DNA of 39,003 nt. Origin: Bacillota bacterium (lineage in GTDB: Bacteria > Bacillota > Bacilli > Paenibacillales > NBRC-103111). The stretch is from the NCBI GenBank assembly GCA_023393235.1, contig JAEWMH010000206.1:1-39003 (forward strand), read 5' to 3'. Every line of letters starts with the position of its first letter. Position 1 is the first letter of the stretch. Both the position numbers and the translations under genes were made by a program. This document shows, in pieces, positions 24,948-30,732 of this stretch. The notes under the pieces were generated by a model that saw nothing but the letters and a program-made list of their open reading frames with translations, had not been told where the DNA came from and did not search any database.

Positions 24948-26103
24948 CGAAGCGGTAATCCGCGACGGCATCAAACGTACACTTGCGCATCATTTTCCCG
25001 AATACCGGATTCATCTGGCTGCAGGGCCGGGTGAAGCAGCGGCCTTGCTCCGCGAATATCCCGTTCAAGCGGTGCTGACGGACATTCTGATGCCGGGCAT
25101 GACGGGGCTGGAGCTGATGGCCCTCTCCAAGAAAACCCACCCCCATGTCAAGTGGGTGGTGATTTCCGCTTATTCCGAATTCAGCTATGCCCAGGAGGCA
25201 GTCCGGTTGGGAGCCAAAGATTATCTCCTGAAGCCCATCGGCAAGGATGCTCTGGTGCAGATGGTGGAGCAGCTGGGGGAGGAGGTGGCAAGGGAGCTGG
25301 AGCAGACCCAGGAGGCATTTTTGCTGAAGCAAAACCAGCGGTTCCTCCGGGAAGCGGTCTTCCAGCGGTGGGCCTCGGGCTTCGATATTGGCGGGCTGGA
25401 CATCCGGCCCTTCGTGGAATCATACCCTTCCTTCCATCTGATCATGGTGCGGATGGACAGCAGCCAAAGTGTCCGGCTGGAGCACTTCATCGTGGAGAAT
25501 GTGCTGGGCGAGCTGATTAACCGGTTGGGCAGCGGCTTTGTGACCATCCATGACAGCGTGAGTCTGTTGGCCATTGTTCAGTTTCCGGAGGCAGGCGGTC
25601 TGGAGGAGCTTCTGGAGGAGCTGAGGCGGCATTTGGCCAAGTACCTGCGGATTCCCTTCCAGATTCTCCATACGGCGGAGCTAAAGGACTTCAATGCCGT
25701 ACCCGGCGAGGTGCAGCGGATGCGCCAAGCCTCCGCCACCCATTCCTATACCGCAGTGGAAGGCGGCAGCGACCGGGCGGTGGAGGTGGGCCTCCAGTAT
25801 ATCCAGGCCCGGTTCCATGAGGACTTGTCCCTGGAAAAGGTAGCGTCTGTGGTCTATCTGAACCCGGTATACTTCAGCCAGCTGTTCAAGCAAAAAACAG
25901 GCAGCGGCTTCAAGGAATATATCATTACGCTGCGGCTGGAGCAGGCCAAGCGGATGCTCCTGGACCCGAAGCTCAAGCTGGCGGAGATTTCCGAGCGGGT
26001 GGGCTACCAGGACATGCGCCATTTCACCCAGCAGTTCCGCAAAAAATTCGGTCAGACCCCCTCCCAGTACCGGGAGGCCTGCGCCCAAGGGGCAAACCTT
26101 TAA
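24925..26103 (+). CDS. YesN-like response regulator with AraC DNA-binding domain
   Basis: 392 residues. The receiver domain has the acidic pair Asp7/Asp8, the phosphorylated Asp53 (VLTDILMPGMTG) and Lys103 (DYLLKPI). The last ~100 residues are an AraC-type double helix-turn-helix (LSLEKVASVVYLNPVYFSQLFKQKTG and KLAEISERVGYQDMRHFTQQFRKKFG). ATG 24925 overlaps the kinase gene by 23 bases, so the two are coupled. The likely target is the promoter of the importer operon. No terminator was recognised in the 48 bases before the convergent ABC exporter. Confidence 0.94.
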   Translation: MELLIVDDEAVIRDGIKRTLAHHFPEYRIHLAAGPGEAAALLREYPVQAVLTDILMPGMTGLELMALSKKTHPHVKWVVISAYSEFSYAQEAVRLGAKDYLLKPIGKDALVQMVEQLGEEVARELEQTQEAFLLKQNQRFLREAVFQRWASGFDIGGLDIRPFVESYPSFHLIMVRMDSSQSVRLEHFIVENVLGELINRLGSGFVTIHDSVSLLAIVQFPEAGGLEELLEELRRHLAKYLRIPFQILHTAELKDFNAVPGEVQRMRQASATHSYTAVEGGSDRAVEVGLQYIQARFHEDLSLEKVASVVYLNPVYFSQLFKQKTGSGFKEYIITLRLEQAKRMLLDPKLKLAEISERVGYQDMRHFTQQFRKKFGQTPSQYREACAQGANL

Positions 26104-26151
26104 CCCTTTTCCTCCCGGTCCTTCCTGCCGAATATTGATTCAACCTTACGG

Positions 26152-27867
26152 CTACGTTCGCGCAGCTTGTGCCGGTTGCTCCAGGCTCCACAGCTCCCGG
26201 AAATAGGGATTACACGCCATCAGGGTGTCAAAGTTCCCGATCCCGGTAATTTCGCCGTTGCGGACGAGAATAATGGTATCCACATGCCGGATAGAGCGGA
26301 GGCGGTGGGTGATGATGACCAGGGTTTTGCCTGCAAGCTTGTTCAGGATGGCGTCCATCAGGGCTTTTTCCGTTTTGTTGTCCAAGGCGGAAACCGGCTC
26401 GTCCAGAATCACCAAATTCCGCTGCTGCGCCAGCACTCTGGCAAAGGCCAAACGCTGCTTTTCGCCCCCGGATAGCTTCATGCCTCTTTCGCCGATCTTG
26501 GTTTCCAGCCCTTCGGGAAGAGCCAGCACCTTCTCCTTAAGCTGCACCTGCTCCAACATGCGATAAATCTCCTCATCCGGCCGCTCTTCATCGAACAGGA
26601 TATTTTCCCGGATGCAGGTGTCGAATACCGGAGCCTCCTGGGAGATATACGACAGATGGCGGTACAAACTGTCCAGCTTCAGGCTGTCAATGTCGGTCCC
26701 ATCCACCAGAATGTGCCCGGAGGATTTCTTCAGAAGCCCCAGCATCAGCTTGATGATGGTGGATTTGCCGCTGCCGCTGGCTCCGATAATCGCGGTAGAG
26801 CAGCCGGGTTCGATGGAGAACGTCACATGGTTCAGAACCCCGCGGCCCTCATAACCGAAGGAGACATCCTGAAAATCCACTTTTCCCCGCAGAAGATCCA
26901 CTTCTTTTCCCACATGCAAATTGGCGTCCTCCGGCCCGTTCAAAGTTTCCTCAAATCTCCGGTAAGCAACTGCGTCCAGCTTGTATTCCACATAAAGCAC
27001 GTTGAAGATGGCAATGGGCGAATAAATTTGATCCACAAACATGATCATGGCTGCAAGAGTGCCGATGGAAGAATGGCCGGCCAGCAAACTGCGGGCGCCG
27101 TACACCAGAACGGCCAGCTTGATTATAATAACCAGCAGGGCAAACAGGGCAAAAAAAGCTTCGTGGATCATTCTGATCCGGACGCTGTTCCGGACGATTT
27201 CCCCCGCAGTAGCCTGAAGTAGCTCCAGCTCTTTTTTGTATCTCCTGTTCAGCCGGAAAACCGCCAGCTCCATAAATCCCCTGACGGACAAGGCGGACAT
27301 TTTCTCCTGGTTGGCCAGAAGCCTGGACTTGATCCGGTACAGCCTGCCCAGCAGCAATTGACTAAGAAGGAAAACTGCCAGATAGCCAATGCCGATGACC
27401 AGCATAAGCTTCGGATTATAAAGACTGATGAAAAACAGGCTGAACAGCAAACCGGGCAGCAGCTCATGGAGGATGCGCAGATAGAAGGAATGAAGGATGT
27501 TTTTCCCCGCTTGCGCCCCATTGTCGATAAGCTTGATTAAAGCTCCGGTGCCGGTGTTTTGATAAGCAGCGTAGTCCATTCCGGACACTTTGCCAAGAGC
27601 CGTCACCTTCAGCTGTTCGGCAACGCCTGTTGAAAGAACAGTATGGGGATATTCCAGCAGATAATGGAGCAGAGTTGCCCCGATCAGCATGGCGCCGTAC
27701 AGGAAAAGCAGAGTTAAACCATCCCGCAGTCCAGTGGCTTGGGCGATATGGTCCAGCAGCTTTTGAAACACACGGATTCCCGCCGTGCCCAAAAACTGGG
27801 CGGCGACTCCCATGAGGATATACATGAAGATGGTCCATTTGTACATGAGCATGGCTTTTTTCAGCAT
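26152..27867 (-). CDS. ABC exporter (fused membrane and ATPase domains)
   Basis: 571 residues: six membrane helices in residues 1-310, then an ATPase domain with Walker A GASGSGKST (362-370), signature LSGGEKQR (465-472), Walker B LVILDEP (485-491) and H-loop ITHRLRS. The catalytic Glu after Walker B is present, so both sites of a homodimer should be active. It is a type I exporter of the drug, lipid or peptide class; the substrate cannot be read. ATG 27867 is chosen because GGGAGG lies 8 bases upstream; the frame is open further, but that extension is the terminator of the leader region. Its leader looks like an attenuator with a short peptide, which favours antibiotic export or resistance. 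Confidence 0.93.
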   Translation of the reverse strand: MLKKAMLMYKWTIFMYILMGVAAQFLGTAGIRVFQKLLDHIAQATGLRDGLTLLFLYGAMLIGATLLHYLLEYPHTVLSTGVAEQLKVTALGKVSGMDYAAYQNTGTGALIKLIDNGAQAGKNILHSFYLRILHELLPGLLFSLFFISLYNPKLMLVIGIGYLAVFLLSQLLLGRLYRIKSRLLANQEKMSALSVRGFMELAVFRLNRRYKKELELLQATAGEIVRNSVRIRMIHEAFFALFALLVIIIKLAVLVYGARSLLAGHSSIGTLAAMIMFVDQIYSPIAIFNVLYVEYKLDAVAYRRFEETLNGPEDANLHVGKEVDLLRGKVDFQDVSFGYEGRGVLNHVTFSIEPGCSTAIIGASGSGKSTIIKLMLGLLKKSSGHILVDGTDIDSLKLDSLYRHLSYISQEAPVFDTCIRENILFDEERPDEEIYRMLEQVQLKEKVLALPEGLETKIGERGMKLSGGEKQRLAFARVLAQQRNLVILDEPVSALDNKTEKALMDAILNKLAGKTLVIITHRLRSIRHVDTIILVRNGEITGIGNFDTLMACNPYFRELWSLEQPAQAART

Positions 27868-27887
27868 TCGGTTAAGCCTCCCTGAGA

Positions 27888-27926
27888 AAAAATAAAAAGC
27901 CCGAAGACAACGGGTGTCTTCAGGCT
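27888..27926 (-). terminator. Leader terminator (attenuator) before the ABC exporter gene
   Basis: On the minus strand AGCCTGAAGACA (27926-27915) pairs with TGTCTTCGGGCT (27909-27898) in a 12-bp stem (one G-U) with a 5-base loop, followed by TTTTTATTTTTT. It sits before the exporter's ribosome site, so transcripts end here unless it is prevented from forming. An alternative hairpin (CAG..GCTC with GAGCCTG, about 27948-27920) uses part of its left arm and could be the antiterminator. Confidence 0.8.
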
Positions 27927-27964
27927 CTAAGAGCGGACCTGTTTCCAACACCGTTCCAGGTGAT

Positions 27965-27991
27965 TCGTTTTCGTTTCGCCAAAAAAGAGCA
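27965..27991 (-). other. Second leader hairpin
   Basis: On the minus strand, just downstream of the leader peptide, a long imperfect hairpin with a TCT loop can form: CCAAGGGAGAGC pairs with GCTCTTTTTTGG, 12 bp including three G-U pairs. The coordinates are approximate and cover only part of it. A further GCCGG/CCGGC stem lies between this and the peptide. Together they could report ribosome position to the attenuator. Confidence 0.4.
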
Positions 27992-28036
27992 GAGCTCTCC
28001 CTTGGCAGCCGGCACGCGTTTTGCCCGGCCCGAAAA

Positions 28037-28066
28037 CTACCTACCTCGAACAGTTCGGATCAACAT
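28037..28066 (-). CDS. Nine-codon leader peptide of the ABC exporter
   Basis: Minus-strand ATG 28066 to TAG 28037 encodes MLIRTVRGR. A good ribosome site (AGAGGTGA, 5 bases before the ATG) and a promoter about 30 bases upstream support translation. The transcript then forms hairpins and a terminator before the exporter gene. The peptide ends Arg-Gly-Arg, the 'Arg/Lys-x-Arg/Lys' pattern known to stall macrolide-bound ribosomes (as in ErmD-type leaders). The three Arg codons (CGA, CGA, AGG) look uncommon beside the CGG/CGC used in neighbouring genes, so arginine-tRNA sensing is an alternative. Function is inferred. Confidence 0.65.
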   Translation of the reverse strand: MLIRTVRGR

Positions 28067-28097
28067 CCGTTCACCTCTTTTTCTCATGGATGGGTTT

Positions 28098-28126
28098 ATT
28101 ATAAGGGGAGGAAGCTTGTGTGTATA
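28098..28126 (-). promoter_or_regulatory. Promoter of the leader peptide and ABC exporter
   Basis: On the minus strand TATAAT (28103-28098, perfect) is preceded after 17 bases by TATACA (28126-28121, 4 of 6 to TTGACA). Transcription would start near 28090, giving a leader of about 220 bases. Confidence 0.6.
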
Positions 28127-28170
28127 GATAGGAGTTAATTTTTGGGAAAGAATCTCCAGCATGCTTGCAT

Positions 28171-28190
28171 TTAATACGAAATCGTAGTAA
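28171..28190. promoter_or_regulatory. MarR-type operator, site 1 (before the marR gene)
   Basis: TTAnTACGAAATCGTAnTAA, here with A and G at the two n positions, is a 20-bp palindrome with 8 of 9 paired positions in each arm fixed. It lies 40 bases upstream of the regulator's start, between TTGCAT (28165-28170) and a -10-like box. The same palindrome recurs before the ATPase gene. Confidence 0.75.
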
Positions 28191-28230
28191 TCTGAAAGCA
28201 GATGGTGATTATGTAAGGAGTTCCGCAAAA

Positions 28231-28707
28231 ATGGATGAGTTGTTCGAGTTACTTGTGAGGCACGGTCTGAAGCCCTTGACACTGGTGCCGGAGTGGGAGG
28301 GGCTGGAGCAGAGGCTGAACCGTTCCGAGCTGGCGGCGGTGGTGATGCTGCATCATCATGGGGAGATGACCACCTCGGAGCTGGCGGCGTCCTTGGGGGT
28401 GCCGTTAAGCACCATGACCAGTCTGTCCAAACGGCTCACCACCAAAAAGCTGTTCCGGCGGCTGCAATCGGAGCAGGATCAGCGGATTATTCTCCTCCGG
28501 CTGACGGAGGAGGGCACGGAGCTGGCCCAAGCCGCCAGGTCGCTGTTGAACCAGTCGTTGTCCCGAATCGGAGAAGCGCTGACCCCAGAGGAGCTGCAGC
28601 AGCTTATCCGGCTGGTGCTGAAGGCGGCGAAGGCACTGCAGACCGCAGACGGGAACGGGCAGACGGCGCAGAAGCCGGCTCTCCGGCAAATTGAGATTGG
28701 CGAATGA
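28231..28707 (+). CDS. MarR-family transcriptional regulator ending in IEIGE
   Basis: 158 residues. The winged helix is visible in the middle (LNRSELAAVVMLHHHGEMTTSELAASLGVPLSTMTSLSKRLTTKKLFRR, then DQRIILLRLTEEGTEL), with helices at both ends for dimerisation. ATG 28231 is chosen because AAGGAG lies 10 bases upstream; an in-frame start at 28165 would run through the operator. Two identical 20-bp palindromes, before this gene and before the ATPase gene, are the likely targets. The protein has a disordered Gln/Ala/Asn tail after about residue 135 that ends ALRQIEIGE, the same last five residues as the 81-residue protein two genes downstream. What it senses is unknown. Confidence 0.92.
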   Translation: MDELFELLVRHGLKPLTLVPEWEGLEQRLNRSELAAVVMLHHHGEMTTSELAASLGVPLSTMTSLSKRLTTKKLFRRLQSEQDQRIILLRLTEEGTELAQAARSLLNQSLSRIGEALTPEELQQLIRLVLKAAKALQTADGNGQTAQKPALRQIEIGE

Positions 28708-28710
28708 AGC

Positions 28711-28746
28711 GAGGCCGTTACGAAGTCAGAGGCCGTTACGAAATCA
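28711..28746. repeat. Two tandem 18-bp repeats carrying operator half-sites
   Basis: GAGGCCGTTACGAARTCA occurs twice head to tail (28711-28728 and 28729-28746; one difference). Each unit contains TACGAARTC, the left half and centre of the MarR-type palindrome. They lie 37-72 bases before the full site 2 and could be auxiliary sites. Confidence 0.6.
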
Positions 28747-28750
28747 GATG

Positions 28751-28769
28751 ACGCCGCAAGGCGTTTGTC
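28751..28769 (+). terminator. Short terminator after the marR-type gene
   Basis: ACGCC-GCAA-GGCGT, a 5-bp stem with a GNRA-type loop, is followed by TTTGTCTTT. It is weak but is placed just before the ATPase promoter. Confidence 0.4.
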
Positions 28770-28798
28770 TTTACTCAATTACTACGAAATCGTATTAA
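28770..28798 (+). promoter_or_regulatory. Promoter and MarR-type operator, site 2 (before the ATPase gene)
   Basis: The palindrome TTAnTACGAAATCGTAnTAA (28779-28798) is identical to site 1 except at the two n positions. It covers the spacer and -10 of a candidate promoter, TTTACT (28770-28775) and TATTAA (28793-28798) at 17 bases. A bound regulator would block transcription. Confidence 0.7.
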
Positions 28799-28813
28799 TA
28801 GGGAGATGTTAGG

Positions 28814-29998
28814 ATGCGGATTATTATTTATACCGGCAAAGGCGGTGTTGGCAAAACCAGCACGGCTGCAGCTACGGCGGTGCGGCTGGCGGGGGAGGGG
28901 CTTCGGACGCTGGTGGTGAGCACGGATGCGGCCCACAGCTTGTCGGATTCCTTTGATCTGCCGCTGGGCAGTGAGCCTGTATGGGTCAGTGACCGGCTGT
29001 GGGGCCAGGAAATCGACAGCCTCCGGGAAACGGAGAAGCATTGGGGTGCCGTGCAGGGCTGGCTTTCCAGGCTGATGACTTGGGCGGACCTGGATGACAT
29101 CTCCTCGGAGGAAATGCTGGTGTTTCCCGGTCTGGAGGAGCTGTTTTGCCTTCTGGAGATTCTCCGCGCCGCATCCTCGGGTGCGTATGACGCCATTGTG
29201 GTGGATTGTGCGCCTACAGGTGAAACCCTGCGCCTCTTGAGCTACCCTGATCTGCTGGACTGGTGGCTGGAGAAAATCTTTCCCCATGAGCGCCGGCTGT
29301 TAAAGGTGGTGCGTCCTGTCGCCAAGCTGGTGGCCGGGGGCCTGGAGCTGCCGGATGACCGGGTGCTGGACAGTGTGGGCCAACTGGCGGATAAGCTGAA
29401 GGAGTTGCAGAAGCTGCTGACAGACCCGGAAGTAACCTCCGTCCGGCTGGTGGTGAATCCGGAGAAGATGGTCATCGCTGAGGCCAGGCGGGCGTTTACC
29501 TATCTGAATCTGTACGGCTTCCATACGGATGCCGTGATCGTCAACCGGGTGCTGCCCGAGGAGGCGGGAACAGGGTACTGGGCAGGCTGGCTGGACATCC
29601 ACCGCAAATACGAGGAGGAGATCGCCAGCTCCTTCCAGCCCCTGCCCATTCTGCGGATTCCGATGATGGCGGAGGAGGTTTGCGGTTTGTCCATGCTGAA
29701 GCGGCTGGGTGATGCCGCTTTTCACAGCTGTGCTGCCGGCGGGGTGCTGCACCGTGGCCTGACCCAGGTGATCCGGCGGGAGGGGGAGGGCTATGTGCTG
29801 GAGCTGACTCTTCCTTTTGTGGAAAAGGAGGAATTGAAGCTAAGCCAGCGGGGAGAGGAGTTGACTGTGCAGGCCGGGCCGTACAAACGGAAGGTGCTGC
29901 TGCCCCGGGCGCTGATGGGAAGGCCAATTGTGTCGGCCCGTTTTGCCGGGAAGGCGCTGGTGATACAGTTTGGCAATTTGAATCCGGAGGGTGAATGA
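28814..29998 (+). CDS. ArsA/Get3-like ATPase with C-terminal HSP20-like domain
   Basis: 394 residues. The N-terminal ~310 residues are an ArsA/Get3-type ATPase: deviant P-loop GKGGVGKTS (8-16), switch I STDAAHSLSDSF (36-47), and switch II VVDCAPTGETLRLL near residue 135. The C-terminal segment 326-388 (YVLELTLPFVEKEELKLSQRGEELTVQAG, then KVLLPRAL and SARFAGKALVIQF) is the HSP20/alpha-crystallin-like domain found in many bacterial ArsA proteins. No arsenite-binding Cys triad or other arsenic gene is visible, so arsenic resistance is not supported. It may act as an ATP-driven chaperone or targeting factor. The small protein gene overlaps its stop by 4 bases (ATGA), so the two are coupled. Expression is probably controlled by the MarR-type regulator. 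Confidence 0.9.
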   Translation: MRIIIYTGKGGVGKTSTAAATAVRLAGEGLRTLVVSTDAAHSLSDSFDLPLGSEPVWVSDRLWGQEIDSLRETEKHWGAVQGWLSRLMTWADLDDISSEEMLVFPGLEELFCLLEILRAASSGAYDAIVVDCAPTGETLRLLSYPDLLDWWLEKIFPHERRLLKVVRPVAKLVAGGLELPDDRVLDSVGQLADKLKELQKLLTDPEVTSVRLVVNPEKMVIAEARRAFTYLNLYGFHTDAVIVNRVLPEEAGTGYWAGWLDIHRKYEEEIASSFQPLPILRIPMMAEEVCGLSMLKRLGDAAFHSCAAGGVLHRGLTQVIRREGEGYVLELTLPFVEKEELKLSQRGEELTVQAGPYKRKVLLPRALMGRPIVSARFAGKALVIQFGNLNPEGE

Positions 29999-30240
29999 TC
30001 ATGGGGATGGACAAACAGGCAGTGGAAAAGGTATGGGATAACCTGGCGGCGCTGAAAGACAGTCTTGCGGATTTAACGGGTACGGGAGAAGCGCGGAGGC
30101 ATTTTGCCGCTTCCCGCCGGGAGGCTCTGTTGGGTTTCTCGGCTCTACTCGGGCGGGCGGCGGAATGCTGTGAGCCTGCCGGAACGGGGCAGAAGCAGGC
30201 TGCTGCTCCAGTCAGCCGTTCTATCGAAATCGGGGAATAG
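29995..30240 (+). CDS. 81-residue protein of unknown function ending in IEIGE
   Basis: I do not recognise this family. The protein begins MIMGMDKQAVEKVWDNLAALKD with two predicted amphipathic helices (about 8-28 and 35-58), then has a Gly/Gln/Ala-rich tail ending PVSRSIEIGE. There is no signal peptide or membrane segment. ATG 29995 overlaps the ATPase stop by 4 bases and lies 4 bases after GGAGG; ATG 30001 is an alternative start 10 bases away. The last five residues equal those of the MarR-type regulator in the same cassette, encoded by different codons. It is likely a partner or substrate of the ATPase, since IEI fits the I-x-I motif bound by alpha-crystallin-like domains (inference). Confidence 0.8.
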   Translation: MIMGMDKQAVEKVWDNLAALKDSLADLTGTGEARRHFAASRREALLGFSALLGRAAECCEPAGTGQKQAAAPVSRSIEIGE

Positions 30241-30259
30241 GAATAAGTATAAAGGCTTT

Positions 30260-30452
30260 CCGCAGCTGCAAGGGGCTGTCTTCAAACTCCGAGGGGAGCA
30301 GATTTTACGGAATTTTCGTCCATAGCAAGGAACTTTCGCGAAGGCGTACCGGGGGTACGTCAAGCGGAAGTGACGAAGCAAGGGGCGAAAAGGCAGTGAA
30401 AGATGCCCTTTAAGTGGGTTTGAAGACAGGCCCTAGGTCTGCGGTTTTTTTT
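30260..30452 (+). terminator. Intrinsic terminator split by a foldback element
   Basis: CCGCAG (30260-30265) and CTGCGG (30439-30444) are complementary, and CTGCGG is followed by eight T (30445-30452). The 164-bp element at 30271-30434 sits in what would otherwise be a 9-base loop. Because the element itself folds back, the stem can probably still form. Confidence 0.6.
30271..30434. mobile_element. MITE-like foldback element, 164 bp
   Basis: The terminal inverted repeats are 17 bp with one mismatch (30271-30287 AGGGGCTGTCTTCAAAC and 30418-30434). The interior is also an imperfect inverted repeat around GCGTACC-GGG-GGTACG (about 30345-30360). It has no gene. No clear target duplication is seen. 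It is probably a non-autonomous element moved by a transposase elsewhere. Beyond it, 30453-30732 holds only a possible CcpA site and the promoter region. Confidence 0.65.
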
Positions 30453-30509
30453 ATGGCCGCATGGAGAAGCTTTATAAAGAAGGGAATGGATTTTTTATAC
30501 AGTGTCTTT

Positions 30510-30523
30510 TGCAAACGTGTGCG
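30510..30523. promoter_or_regulatory. Candidate CcpA (cre) site upstream of the hydrolase gene
   Basis: TGCAAACGTGTGCG fits the catabolite-response element consensus TGnAAnCGnTnnCA at most fixed positions, including the central CG. It overlaps the palindrome AAACGTGTGCGTTT. It lies 210 bases before the start codon. No convincing -35/-10 pair was found. Confidence 0.35.
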
Positions 30524-30732
30524 TTTTCTCCGGAGAAGGTGTATGATCGCTATATAGCCTGCCGCAAAACTGCTGGCAACGATGCTTTTGCGTAACCGGA
30601 ATGATCAAATATATATAATTTTCAGCGCTTATGACAAGTATTTTTAAAGTTTTTTCTGCGCTATTATTCTAAAATGGATAGAGTGTGTTTAAAGGATCAC
30701 CCGGTACAAGATTGAACGATGGGGGAATGGCG

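Noticed and set aside
27888..28103. T-box riboswitch before the ABC exporter
   Set aside because: No T-box consensus (GGGTGGNACCGCG-like) or stem I was found; the short peptide and hairpins fit ribosome-mediated attenuation better.
28037..28282. 81-codon minus-strand gene ending MLIRTVRGR
   Set aside because: Its upstream part runs through the operator and both promoters and has no ribosome site; only the last nine codons have a good site and lie downstream of a promoter.
28814..29998. Arsenite-efflux ATPase
   Set aside because: The arsenite-binding Cys triad and arsB/arsR partners were not seen; a general ArsA/Get3-type function with HSP20 domain is the safer call.
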